From JACPLA01 sp035291905 (GTDB lineage: Bacteria; Bacteroidota; Ignavibacteria; UBA10030), in NCBI GenBank assembly GCA_035291905.1, contig DATDRF010000111.1, forward strand, positions 1-34,481: 34,481 nucleotides of DNA. The letters run 5' to 3'. Positions within the stretch are counted from its first letter, which is position 1. Each line of letters begins with the position of its first letter. The notes under the pieces are model-generated. The model was not told the DNA's origin, ran no database searches, and saw only the letters and a list, made by a program, of their open reading frames with translations. Both the position numbers and the translations under genes were made by a program. Below are positions 1 through 7,743 of this stretch, in pieces.

Positions 1-58
1 CGCAGTGTTTCTGTGCGGGGTCAGCCCCCGATCAAGTCGGGGGAGCGACCGGTTAGCT
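1..58 (-). other. Integron attC-type recombination site, cut by the window edge
   Basis: On the minus strand, seven bases after the stop codon of the gene at 65-523, the sequence reads AGCTAACCGGTCG. Its first 7 nt fit the R'' core of an attC (RYYYAAC) except for one base. CTAACCGGTCG is identical to the start of the complete site at 535-706. Relative to that site there is an extra perfect hairpin (CCCCCGA at 25-31 with TCGGGGG at 37-43) before the shared CTGAC..CCCGC arm. The R' half lies outside the window. The 12 bases at 52-63 are an exact inverted copy of 530-541, as expected for the two ends of one cassette. Confidence 0.6.
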
Positions 59-64
59 GGCACG

Positions 65-523
65 TTACTCTGATGGCTTTTTGATTTGTGTGCAGTGTTC
101 AGCCAGTAACTTCCACCCAGCATTGGTTTTGAGAAATACTAAGCTGCAGCGCTGATCATCGACAAATGGTTTCGTCTTCCATGTTCCGTGGCCACGCCAT
201 CGACTAGAGACAATTGCGGCTGATCCGGTCACTCGCACTTCAATTTCAGTTCGTTCGGCATCCTCAAGGATATAGTCGGGAGAGGCAAGAGTGATGATAC
301 TCTCTGCTTTTGACGATAGTCCTCCCGTAGACGTGAAATAAACATAGTCGTCAGCGAGTAAGACCCTGACTTTCGCCGTGTCTCGTTTCTGCCAAGCATG
401 ATCGCACTCCTGCAACACTTGGAGAACTTCGATCGTCGGATTCGTCTCGGCAACCTGTGCCTTTGTCGGCAAATAGTAGATTGCGAGAAAGAGAACTGTC
501 GTGATAGCATTGTGTGGTTTCAT
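65..523 (-). CDS. Exported NTF2-like (DUF4440/SnoaL-type) protein, gene of cassette A
   Basis: A 152-residue protein with an N-terminal signal peptide (hydrophobic residues 7-20, cleavage after about residue 22, TKAQ). The rest looks like one cone-shaped NTF2-like domain of the DUF4440 group: an N-terminal helix with ECDHAWQKRDTAKVRVLLADD, then strands with YVYFTSTGG and a C-terminal strand WKLLAEHCTQI. Such domains are small binding pockets or minor enzymes, and the ligand cannot be read here. The ATG lies 12 nt inside the cassette boundary and has no clear Shine-Dalgarno; a start very close to the upstream recombination core is typical for cassette genes. The stop is followed within 10 nt by the next attC. 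Gene and flanks are more AT-rich than nrdJ. The NTF2-like assignment is from overall pattern and is moderately sure. Confidence 0.75.
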   Translation of the reverse strand: MKPHNAITTVLFLAIYYLPTKAQVAETNPTIEVLQVLQECDHAWQKRDTAKVRVLLADDYVYFTSTGGLSSKAESIITLASPDYILEDAERTEIEVRVTGSAAIVSSRWRGHGTWKTKPFVDDQRCSLVFLKTNAGWKLLAEHCTQIKKPSE

Positions 524-534
524 AGATGTGTGCC

Positions 535-706
535 AGCTAACGGTTGGGAGTTAAGCTGCGACGCCCGTTTTGGACTGCGGTTGCGTTTACGTTTGTTGTG
601 TAGTCTCCAAGAACCAGCTTTACGACTAGCATTGAACCCTTAATTGTACTCACCCCTTACAAAAAACTCGGCGCGGGGCGGAGTCAGCTTTAACGACCGG
701 TTAGGC
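535..706 (-). other. Complete integron attC-type site between cassettes B and A
   Basis: Read on the minus strand it begins with R'' GCCTAAC (an exact RYYYAAC, plus 700-706) and ends with R' GTTAGCT (plus 535-541). Inside these, L'' GTTAAAGCTG (plus 685-694) pairs with CAGCTTAAC (plus 550-558), with one extra A in the L'' arm, like the extrahelical base that sets attC polarity. Further pairing follows through CCGCCC/GGGCG. The total is about 172 bp, slightly long for attC but within the known spread. It lies 9 nt after the stop of the gene at 716-1228 and 12 nt before the start of the gene at 65-523, the normal position of attC. Confidence 0.75.
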
Positions 707-715
707 AGCCGGTGG

Positions 716-1228
716 TTATTTGCTGACGTAGCGCACAAAGAAATCATCGGCAAACTTGCCCGCATAGATCATGAGCTCATTGCGCTTGATGATTGAGATG
801 TGTGAATCTAGCGGCATCCCAAATTCCCGAATAAATTCCTCACTCATCATCTCACGAACAAACTTCCCTTCCTTGGAGAACTTCGCTCTTTTCTCTTCGG
901 ATACATTAGAATAGAACACTTCATTCTTTTTGGCCAGATCAACGAAGGATTCTGGCAGCCCGCGTAAAAGGACATAAGAAACCACGTATTTATCGGATTC
1001 CAACGTGATTGCATCGACAACCACAGTCCATTGTGGAACATTGCTCGTTAAGACTGCTTTCTTTGCCTCAAATGAGGTCTTCAAGGCTTCCAAAACTGCG
1101 CTCTGCTCATCGGTCCAGCGCCCCATGGGGGAGACCGAGGTCAAGTGAATCTTCGGACTCTCCTGGGCACGAGCTGAAAGGGTCAGAGTTAAGGTCAGCA
1201 TGAGGATACTACCAGTATGGATACGCAT
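716..1228 (-). CDS. Small exported protein of unknown function, gene of cassette B
   Basis: A 170-residue product. The chosen ATG at 1228 follows a strong Shine-Dalgarno (GGAGGAT at 1231-1237) and gives a clean signal peptide (MRIHTGSILMLTLTLTLSARAQ, cut after about residue 20). An upstream in-frame ATG at 1261 would bury that signal. The mature part is mixed and charged, with an acidic-basic stretch NVSEEKRAKFSKEGKFVREM in the middle and two Lys/Arg-rich strands near the end. No family, catalytic motif or lipobox is recognised. The gene fills a unit bounded by a 13-bp perfect inverted repeat (700-712 and 1305-1317), so it is probably an integron cassette gene. Products of such cassettes are very often unknown. 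Confidence 0.75.
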   Translation of the reverse strand: MRIHTGSILMLTLTLTLSARAQESPKIHLTSVSPMGRWTDEQSAVLEALKTSFEAKKAVLTSNVPQWTVVVDAITLESDKYVVSYVLLRGLPESFVDLAKKNEVFYSNVSEEKRAKFSKEGKFVREMMSEEFIREFGMPLDSHISIIKRNELMIYAGKFADDFFVRYVSK

Positions 1229-1310
1229 AAATCCTCCGAATATGGAGTGAGATTGAACCATGTGAATTAAGTGCGTATCAAGCTGAGATTGCTGTTGTTC
1301 CTTTCCGGCT

Positions 1311-1458
1311 GCCTAACCTGTGATTACAATTGTTCTAATACGCTCATGCTCAACATCGTTCAAAACGCGAAACGCCGACGACTTCTCAGCCATCGGCGTT
1401 TCGACTACTTCCCTCCCGTTGCACGTCCCCCGGTCATCTTACGACCGTCCCGTTAGGA
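1311..1458 (-). other. Possible third attC-like (or attI-like) site after nrdJ
   Basis: The ends carry CCTAAC at 1312-1317 and GTTAGG at 1452-1457. On the minus strand it starts CTAACGGGACGGTCGTAAG and continues TGACCGG, which resembles CTAACCGGTCGTTAAAGCTGAC of the site at 535-706 apart from a 4-nt insertion. The inner arms pair poorly and the centre is a strong unrelated hairpin (1368-1403). It begins 52 nt after the nrdJ stop codon. It could be a decayed attC, an attI, or a secondary insertion site used by an integron integrase. Confidence 0.4.
1368..1403 (-). terminator. Strong stem-loop downstream of nrdJ, possible terminator
   Basis: CGAAACGCCGA (1368-1378) pairs perfectly over 11 bp with TCGGCGTTTCG (1393-1403) around a 14-nt loop. 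On the minus strand it is followed by CGTTTTG, a short U-run. It lies 107 nt beyond the nrdJ stop and could end that transcript. It also sits in the middle of the possible attC-like element and may instead be its central loop structure. Confidence 0.45.
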
Positions 1459-1509
1459 ACATCCGGAAGTAGACCCGTCCGTCAGAAAACGACGAGACGG
1501 ATCGACAAC

Positions 1510-4263
1510 TCAGGAACACCCGGATGTCGATCCGCATTGCAAGCACTTATAGCAGCTTCCGCTCCGAATCATGATACTCCCGCATTCATGGCATGGGGGA
1601 GCGTCGGCTTGTGTTTGGAAGACCACCTTCTCGTTACTCTCAATTGCATTGCTGGCCTTTGAGCCCCTACCCTCGGATGGTGCGCCTTTCTTGACGGCTC
1701 CCATCGTTTCCGTCGCCCCAACGGCCTCTCCCAGCGACCCATCTTCCTTTGGCATGAACTTCATCCCTAACCACCTGAAAATATAATCGCTTATGGACTT
1801 CGCGATGGGGATGTCCGGATTGTTCGTGAACCCGGAAGGCTCATATCTGGCATGGCTGAATTTGTCCACCATGACCTTCAACGGAACTCCATACTGGAGT
1901 GCAATGGAAATGCCGGTGGCATAGGAATCCATGAGGCCAGAAATGGTCGAACCCTCTTTGGACATCGTGATAAAGACCTCGCCCGGAGAGTGGTCCTCAA
2001 ACATTCCGACTGTGATATATCCTTCATGCCCTGCGATGCTGAATTTGTGAGTGATGGACTGCCTCTCGTCGGGCAGCCGGCGACGCGCCGGAGTCCCTTC
2101 TTTGGCCTTCGTCCTGCTCCCTTTGTCGAGCGACGTGCTCAGGGGCTGGGTTCGCTTGCAGCCGTCACGATACACCGCAATGGCCTTAAGCCCGAGCCGC
2201 CATCCCTCGATATAGGCCTGCATGATTTCCTCTGCCGTCACGTTCGCGGGCAGATTGACAGTCTTGGAGATGGCGCCGGAAAGGAACGGTTGGACGGCCG
2301 ACATCATCTTGATGTGGCCCATGTATTGGATCGACCGTTCGCCGTTTGCCGGCTTGAACGCACAATCGAACACGGGTAAATGCTCTTCCTTCAGATGTGG
2401 GGCGCCTTCGATCGTATCGTTCTTGTCGATGAATGCGACGATATGTTCGATCTGCTCGTCGTCGTATCCGAGCTTGGCAAGGGCCTCCGGTACGGTCTGA
2501 TTGACAATCTTCATCAATCCGCCGCCGACCAGCTTCTTGTATTTCACGAGTGCGATGTCGGGTTCGACTCCCGTGGTGTCGCAATCCATCATGAATCCGA
2601 TCGTGCCGGTCGGTGCGAGAACGGTCGACTGGGAATTCCGGATGCCGTATTGCTTCCCGAATTTCACCACATCCTTCCAGACATCGACCGATGCCTGCCA
2701 CAGGTCTTCCTGCACCAGCTCGCGATCGATGCGCTCACTGTGGATGCCGTGTTTCTGCATGACGTTGAGCATCGGCTCCTTGTTGATGGCAAATCCTTTG
2801 AACGGTCCGATCTCTTTTGAGACAAGGGCAGACTGTCTGTAGGCCTCGCCGCACATGAGCGACGTGATAGCGGCGGCCATGGCTCGCCCCTCATCACTGT
2901 CGTAGGGGAGACCGTAGGACATCAGGAGAGCGCCAAGGTTGGCGTAACCGAGTCCAAGAGGCCGATAGTCATAACTGTTCTGGGTGATGGGCGGTGTGGG
3001 ATAGCTCGCGTTGTCGACCTCAATTTCCATTGCCGTGATCGTGACCTGAACCCCCTTGCGGAATTTCTCCACGTCGAACGATCCGTCGTCACGCCGGAAT
3101 TTCATCAGGTTCAGGGATGCGAGGTTGCAGGCAGTGTCGTCCAGGAACATGTACTCGCTGCAGGGATTCGACGAATTGATCGGAGCCGTGTTGGAGCTTG
3201 TGTGCCAATTGTTGATGGTCGTGTGGTATTGCATTCCGGGGTCGCCGCAGATCCACGCCGCTTCGGCGATCTGACGCATGAGATCGCGCGCTTTGTATTT
3301 GTCGATCGGCTTTCCGGTTGTAACCGCTTTTGTGACCCACTCTTTGTCTTCCAGAACCGCCTTCATGAAATCGTCGGTCACTCTCACCGAGTGGTTGGCG
3401 TTCTGGTAGAAAATGGAATCGTATGCACCGCCCGGTACGTTGAATCCGCCGTCATAGCCCGCTTCGATCAGGGCCCAGGCCTTCTTTTCTTCGTCTGCCT
3501 TGCAGTTGACGAAGTCCACGATATCCGGATGGTCCGCATTGAGAATGACCATCTTGGCAGCGCGGCGGGTCTTGCCGCCCGACTTGATGACGCCTGCGAA
3601 CGCATCGAATCCCCTCATGAAGGAGACAGGGCCCGATGCGGTACCGCCGCCCGACAGTCTCTCACGCGCAGAGCGAAGTGGAGAGAGATTGGAGCCTGTT
3701 CCGGATCCATACTTGAAGAGCATCCCTTCGGTTTTGGCGAGATCGAGGATGGACGACATGGAGTCGCGCACAGAGTTGATGAAACATGCGGAACATTGCG
3801 GTTCTTCCTCGATTCCGACATTGAACCAGACGGGGCTGTTGAAGGACATGTATTGGTTGACGAGGAGGTAACAGAGCTCCTGATAGAACACTTCAGCGTC
3901 CTCTTCGGAAGCGAAGTATCCGCTCTGCCGTCCCCATTTGTGGATTGTGGACGCGACGCGCTCGATCAGCTGTCTGACGCTGGTCTCACGCTCGGGAGTT
4001 CCCAGGGTGCCGTGGAAGTACTTCGACACGACGACGTTTGTCGCGGTCATGGACCACGACTTGGGAATCTCGACGTCCTTTTGTTCGAATATCTTCTCCC
4101 CCTTTTCGTTCGAGATCACGGCTGTGCGAAGTTCCCATTCGACCTGATTGAACGGGTGCACACCCGGAGCGGTGAAGAATCGTTGGAATGTCAGTCCGCG
4201 CTTCCCGGTGGACTGTTCGGGTTGGTCAACGTCGGCGTTTACCTTCGTTTCTTTGTCGACCAT
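1510..4263 (-). CDS. nrdJ: Adenosylcobalamin-dependent (class II) ribonucleoside-diphosphate reductase
   Basis: A 917-residue enzyme that makes deoxyribonucleotides in the cytoplasm using an adenosylcobalamin-generated thiyl radical, so it works with or without oxygen. Visible motifs: QCSACF (156-161) carrying one redox cysteine, the NPCSE motif (366-370) with the thiyl-radical cysteine C368 and E370, and the partner cysteine C379 in DTACN. A TSCPD-type domain covers about 735-840 (DERQSITHKFSI to IFRWLGMKF). The C-terminal 30 residues are a cysteine-rich CHEC..CYKCLQC tail that looks like a zinc ribbon and relays electrons in related enzymes. The length is usual for the family. The ATG is preceded by AAGGAG. 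The gene has its own sigma70-like promoter about 300 nt upstream and stands alone; integron-like cassettes start just after it in the same direction. Confidence 0.97.
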   Translation of the reverse strand: MVDKETKVNADVDQPEQSTGKRGLTFQRFFTAPGVHPFNQVEWELRTAVISNEKGEKIFEQKDVEIPKSWSMTATNVVVSKYFHGTLGTPERETSVRQLIERVASTIHKWGRQSGYFASEEDAEVFYQELCYLLVNQYMSFNSPVWFNVGIEEEPQCSACFINSVRDSMSSILDLAKTEGMLFKYGSGTGSNLSPLRSARERLSGGGTASGPVSFMRGFDAFAGVIKSGGKTRRAAKMVILNADHPDIVDFVNCKADEEKKAWALIEAGYDGGFNVPGGAYDSIFYQNANHSVRVTDDFMKAVLEDKEWVTKAVTTGKPIDKYKARDLMRQIAEAAWICGDPGMQYHTTINNWHTSSNTAPINSSNPCSEYMFLDDTACNLASLNLMKFRRDDGSFDVEKFRKGVQVTITAMEIEVDNASYPTPPITQNSYDYRPLGLGYANLGALLMSYGLPYDSDEGRAMAAAITSLMCGEAYRQSALVSKEIGPFKGFAINKEPMLNVMQKHGIHSERIDRELVQEDLWQASVDVWKDVVKFGKQYGIRNSQSTVLAPTGTIGFMMDCDTTGVEPDIALVKYKKLVGGGLMKIVNQTVPEALAKLGYDDEQIEHIVAFIDKNDTIEGAPHLKEEHLPVFDCAFKPANGERSIQYMGHIKMMSAVQPFLSGAISKTVNLPANVTAEEIMQAYIEGWRLGLKAIAVYRDGCKRTQPLSTSLDKGSRTKAKEGTPARRRLPDERQSITHKFSIAGHEGYITVGMFEDHSPGEVFITMSKEGSTISGLMDSYATGISIALQYGVPLKVMVDKFSHARYEPSGFTNNPDIPIAKSISDYIFRWLGMKFMPKEDGSLGEAVGATETMGAVKKGAPSEGRGSKASNAIESNEKVVFQTQADAPPCHECGSIMIRSGSCYKCLQCGSTSGCS

Positions 4264-4367
4264 GGGGGATTACTCCTTGCTTTAGGGTTGTGGTGATTAG
4301 TGTATGAAATTCGTTTCCGTCTTGAGAAAGAAATGCCTTCATGCGGAAGAAAATCCGCTGAGAGGTC

Positions 4368-4381
4368 CAAGTTTAAACTTG
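4368..4381. promoter_or_regulatory. 14-bp perfect palindrome in the nrdJ leader
   Basis: CAAGTTTAAACTTG is perfectly self-complementary and is followed at once by a near-repeat GAAGTTTCAAG. It lies inside the transcribed leader of nrdJ, about 105 nt before the start codon. It could be an operator or simply a chance palindrome. It does not match the NrdR box pattern. Confidence 0.3.
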
Positions 4382-4557
4382 AAGTTTCAAGAAGAGCAGG
4401 TTCGCTGGCGGCACTTACCATTATCGCTCTCATTCCAAGGCGTTGTGGGAAGGTTGAGAGCTTGTCACTTTCCCCTTTCAGAAGGCCTGCAAAATTTGTT
4501 GTGAAACAATGCGAGGGGGGTCCTTCTACCGGTGCCGGGCGAACGTAACTGGGTTTC

Positions 4558-4586
4558 AATATAAACGGTTAGGGAAGCTTTGTCAA
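4558..4586 (-). promoter_or_regulatory. Sigma70-like promoter of nrdJ
   Basis: On the minus strand, TTGACA (plus 4581-4586) is followed after exactly 17 nt by TATATT (plus 4558-4563): a full-consensus -35 and a good -10. Transcription would start near 4550, leaving a leader of about 290 nt before the nrdJ ATG. Confidence 0.65.
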
Positions 4587-4592
4587 GTTAAT

Positions 4593-4621
4593 TTTCAAGC
4601 CCGCTAAAGTTCGCCTATAAT
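4593..4621 (+). promoter_or_regulatory. Possible divergent promoter reading toward the acyl-CoA synthetase gene
   Basis: A perfect TATAAT (4616-4621) lies 17 nt after a weak -35 TTTCAA (4593-4598). It faces the plus-strand gene at 4977, with a leader of about 350 nt, and lies back to back with the nrdJ promoter. The -35 is poor, so this is tentative. Confidence 0.3.
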
Positions 4622-4976
4622 TTTACTTGACATAGGTGCAGGGGAATTGGGTCTCTCTTCAGTTGAATCCCAATCCCCTAAAACCGGAATTTCAGATGTA
4701 AGTGATTGTCCAGACTTTACTTGATGATGGATTTTTGCTCATTCTGTACTTCAGGTTCCACTCCTAAGACCATGAAGTGCAAGCAGTGGTCAAAATGGCG
4801 GCTCCAGGGACGGCGTTCCCCCGCCCCGGGGCAAGATTGCCCTTGAATATGGAGACCCCGTCACGTATTATTGCCCGACAATACCCAAGTACGAAGCGGG
4901 AGCCAGTACTTTGAACTTTGTACTTCGTTCCCGCGCACGCGGGAATTCGCACTTTCCCTTATCACCGGAGCATGCC
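4622..4976. other. Intergenic stretch with three small hairpins, no gene
   Basis: No convincing coding sequence lies here. Visible structures are an imperfect stem at 4641-4651/4669-4678 (GGGGAATTGGG with CCCAATCCCC), a 6-bp stem at 4829-4842 (GGGCAA-GA-TTGCCC) and a 6-bp GC stem at 4930-4943 (CCCGCG-CA-CGCGGG). The last looks like a REP-type palindrome and lies just before the ribosome binding site of the next gene. Confidence 0.5.
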
Positions 4977-6794
4977 ATGTCAGTCGCAGTCCAATTCTCC
5001 ACGATCTACGAACTGTTTGAAAACATCACGAAACGGTACGCCGACGCCGAACGACCAATGCTCATGCAGAGGGTGGAGGGAATCTACAAAGGGATCAGCT
5101 ACAGAGAATGCCGCCGAAATGTCGAATTGTTCGCACTCGGCCTTGTGTCCCTTGGCGTTAAAAAAGGAGATCGGGTCTCCATCATATCCGAAAACAGGCC
5201 TGAATGGGTCGTGGCCGATATGGCAATGGTAGCCCTCGGTGCCGTCAACGTACCGATCTACCCCACGCTTACTCCCAAACAGATTGAATTCATCTACAAC
5301 GACGCGGGAGTAAAGGTCGCGATTGTCTCGAACAGCTTTCAGCTCAACAAGGTCGTGAAAATCACGCAGGATGTTCCGACGCTTGAGCACGTGATCATCA
5401 TTTCGGATAAAGGGAATTCCACGGGTGACGGGGTTGTTCCTTTCAGGAAGATGTACGAGCACGGCGCTGAGTATGAGAAGAGTCATCCCGATGCATTCCG
5501 CTCTTTGGCGAGGCCCAAGCCTGAAGATCTGCTGACGTTGATCTACACGTCGGGGACGACGGGCAATCCGAAAGGCGTCATGTTGACCCACCATAACCTG
5601 GTTTCCAACATCATTGCCTCGGCCGAAGTGATCCCCATCGGTGAGACCGACGTCCTCCTTTCTTTCCTTCCGTTGTGCCATTCATTCGAAAGGATGGCAG
5701 GGTATTATACGGCAACGGCTTGCGGAGCGACGGTTGCGTATGCGGAGAGCGTGGAAACGGTCAGGGACAACCTCCTGGAAGTCCGGCCCACCATCGTGAC
5801 CACGGTTCCCAGACTGTTTGAGCGTATCTATAATAGAATGATGAAGCAGGTGGACAGCTCACCGCAAATCAGGCAGAAGATCTTCCATTGGGCGGTCGGA
5901 GTAGGGAAGCGCTACGCAAGGGCAAAGAGATTGGGCGCCATTCCCGCAGCTCTTCAGCTTCAGCATCAGGTGGCGGCAAAACTCGTCTTTTCAAAGCTGA
6001 AAGAAAGGACAGGCGGAAGGATCAAGTTCTTCGTTTCCGGCGGGGCCGCGCTTCCCCGTATGCTTGGGGAGTTCTTTGAGGCCGTGGGGATCCAGATCAT
6101 TGAGGGATACGGACTGACGGAAACCTCTCCGGTACTTTCCGCAAACCGGCTGGACGACTATGAGTTTGGAACAGTCGGGAAGCCGATACCGGGCGTCGAG
6201 ATCAAGATTGCGGAAGACGGGGAGATACTGGCAAAGGGGCCGAATATCATGCTGGGCTATTACAACAATCCCAAAGCCACGGAAGAAGCGATCGACAAAG
6301 ACGGCTGGTTCCATACGGGGGACATCGGAATGTTCAACAAGGCCGGGCACCTCGCGATCACGGATCGGAAAAAACACCTGTTTGTCAGTTCCGGTGGAAA
6401 GAATATCGCGCCGCAGCCGATCGAGAACCTCTTTCTTTCCGGAAGCAAGTACATCGACCAGTTTGTGCTGGTCGGCGATGGCCGCATGTTCTTGACTGCT
6501 TTGATTGTTCCCGAGTTCGAGGTGCTCAAGGAATTTGCCAAACAGAACGGAATTGCAGCGAGTGACGATTTCTCCCTGGCGAAACACGAGGATGTAAAGG
6601 AGATGTACCGAAAGGAGATCGACAAGATACAAAAGGACCTTCCGACCTACGAGAAGGTGCGCCGCTTTGAGCTGCTTTCACAGGCGTTGACGGTGGAAGG
6701 GGGAGAAATAACGCCGACGATGAAGGTGAAAAGGAAAGTGGTGGAAGAGAAATTCGCCGAGCTGATCGAGAAGATGTATGAAGATGTAACGTAG
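4977..6794 (+). CDS. fadD: Long-chain fatty acid-CoA ligase, AMP-forming (FadD15-like)
   Basis: A 605-residue adenylating enzyme that activates long-chain fatty acids to acyl-CoA through an acyl-AMP, probably at the inner face of the membrane. Motifs: P-loop YTSGTTGNPKG (190-200), the A5 motif GYGLTETSP (377-385), HTGDI (446-450) with the ribose-binding Asp, and the hinge DRKKHLFVSSGGKNIAPQPIE (463-483), where the Lys-rich form and KNIAP are typical of the long-chain FACS/AMP-forming group. Start: the ATG at 4977 follows CCGGAG at a 6-nt distance and gives the usual N-terminus. An in-frame ATG at 4911 would translate a REP-like hairpin and is rejected. The gene stands alone on the plus strand. 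Whether it serves beta-oxidation or membrane lipid recycling cannot be read. Confidence 0.95.
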   Translation: MSVAVQFSTIYELFENITKRYADAERPMLMQRVEGIYKGISYRECRRNVELFALGLVSLGVKKGDRVSIISENRPEWVVADMAMVALGAVNVPIYPTLTPKQIEFIYNDAGVKVAIVSNSFQLNKVVKITQDVPTLEHVIIISDKGNSTGDGVVPFRKMYEHGAEYEKSHPDAFRSLARPKPEDLLTLIYTSGTTGNPKGVMLTHHNLVSNIIASAEVIPIGETDVLLSFLPLCHSFERMAGYYTATACGATVAYAESVETVRDNLLEVRPTIVTTVPRLFERIYNRMMKQVDSSPQIRQKIFHWAVGVGKRYARAKRLGAIPAALQLQHQVAAKLVFSKLKERTGGRIKFFVSGGAALPRMLGEFFEAVGIQIIEGYGLTETSPVLSANRLDDYEFGTVGKPIPGVEIKIAEDGEILAKGPNIMLGYYNNPKATEEAIDKDGWFHTGDIGMFNKAGHLAITDRKKHLFVSSGGKNIAPQPIENLFLSGSKYIDQFVLVGDGRMFLTALIVPEFEVLKEFAKQNGIAASDDFSLAKHEDVKEMYRKEIDKIQKDLPTYEKVRRFELLSQALTVEGGEITPTMKVKRKVVEEKFAELIEKMYEDVT

Positions 6795-6808
6795 GGAAAA
6801 GCAGAACA

Positions 6809-6866
6809 TAGAAGCTAGAATCGAGAATGTAGAAGTCAGAGATCAGAGGTCAGAGGTCAGGAAGAA
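6809..6866. repeat. Short-period degenerate repeats, GTCAGAR family
   Basis: The tract runs through AGAAGCTAGAATCGAGAATGT and then AGTCAGAGATCAGAGGTCAG, a string of 7- to 8-nt units (GTCAGAR, ATCAGAG). It is just downstream of the acyl-CoA synthetase stop. The same units recur at 11194-11375 and 12864-12916. It is not coding. Confidence 0.8.
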
Positions 6867-7179
6867 GAGGGCTTTGTAGGTTGGAATGCTATTCCGACTG
6901 GGAATACAGTGGACAGAACACGCGGGCTGTCGTAGAGTCCCCGCCTGCCTCATTCCACCCATTCGAGGCGGGCAGGCGATCCCCGATCGGACAGGCGACT
7001 GGAACCTTGAGCCCGAAACACAAAACCTTGAGCCTGTCCCGCCAAACAGCGACGGCCTGCCCGCCGAACATGTTTCTCAATGGTAGGCGGGGATGCAGAG
7101 AACGCAAAGCCTGAATCGATTTCAGTAGCTCCTGCCTAACGCGTAACCTGTACCCAAACCATAACGCCATCCTCTCGCC
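6867..7179. other. Intergenic stretch, inverted repeat only
   Basis: No gene is supported. An 8-bp inverted repeat CGCCTGCC (6942-6949) and GGCAGGCG (6971-6978) is present, and CCTGCCCGCC followed by GGTAGGCGGGG near 7050-7092 gives a second imperfect one. Further on are loose units such as CTTGAGCC and CGTAACCTGTA, like the repeats elsewhere. Reading frames through here have composition unlike protein. Confidence 0.5.
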
Positions 7180-7743
7180 ATGGAAATCGGCCAAACTCTG
7201 TACGTCAAAACCCGCAAGGCCTGGCGGAAATGGTTGAGAGCGAACCATGCGCGCAAGAAGGAAATCTGGCTGATCTTCTACAGGAAAGAGAGCGGGAAAC
7301 CGAGAATTCCGTACAATGATTCGGTTGAAGAGGCCCTTTGTTACGGTTGGATCGACAGCATCGTGAAGCCGATAGACAAGGAGAAGTTTGTTCAGCGCTT
7401 CTCTCCGCGAAAGCCGGCAAGCCAGCTTTCTCCGATGAATCGGGAGCGGATCCTCCGGCTTAAGAAGCAGCACAAGATGACTGTTGCCGGGTGGGCAGCC
7501 GTCAGCCACGCGATGCACCACTCCCAGAAGCGCCCCGTATTCAAGCTCCCTCCCGATATCGAAAAGGCTCTCAGAACGGATCCCGTCATTTGGGCCAATT
7601 TTAGGAAGTTCCCGATTTCGTACAAACGTATCAGGGTGGGTTGGATTCACCTCTCCCGGAACCGCCAGGAGGCGTTCAGAAAGCGGTTGGAGTATTTTCT
7701 GAAGATGACAAGGAAGAATAAGCGGTTTGGGATGGTGCAATAG
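7180..7743 (+). CDS. YdeI/OmpD-associated family protein
   Basis: A 187-residue soluble basic protein with the family hallmark EALCYGWIDS (51-60) after an N-terminal W-rich part (RKAWRKWLRANHARKKEIW), followed by the conserved block FSPRKPASQLSPMN and a helical C-terminus rich in Lys/Arg. Members are annotated as bacteriocin-protection or OmpD-associated proteins, but the molecular role is not settled. The ATG lacks a good Shine-Dalgarno. The gene is solitary, followed by a converging operon. A second, DUF1801-containing family member lies at the other end of the window (33713-34324). Confidence 0.88.
   Translation: MEIGQTLYVKTRKAWRKWLRANHARKKEIWLIFYRKESGKPRIPYNDSVEEALCYGWIDSIVKPIDKEKFVQRFSPRKPASQLSPMNRERILRLKKQHKMTVAGWAAVSHAMHHSQKRPVFKLPPDIEKALRTDPVIWANFRKFPISYKRIRVGWIHLSRNRQEAFRKRLEYFLKMTRKNKRFGMVQ

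Noticed and set aside
1..1458. Integron integrase gene (intI) or attI inside the window
   Set aside because: No tyrosine recombinase is encoded here. If it exists it lies left of the window or elsewhere.
3202..4296. Long open frame on the plus strand (364 codons)
   Set aside because: It lies fully antisense to nrdJ, which has complete catalytic motifs. The protein is of random composition with no family pattern or ribosome binding site.
4264..4560. Cobalamin riboswitch in the nrdJ leader
   Set aside because: None of the conserved B12-box patterns was recognised, so it is reported only as an unclassified leader.
4911..4976. N-terminal extension of the acyl-CoA synthetase from an upstream ATG
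   Set aside because: It would translate the hairpin at 4930-4943 and lacks a ribosome binding site; ATG 4977 has CCGGAG and gives the family N-terminus.
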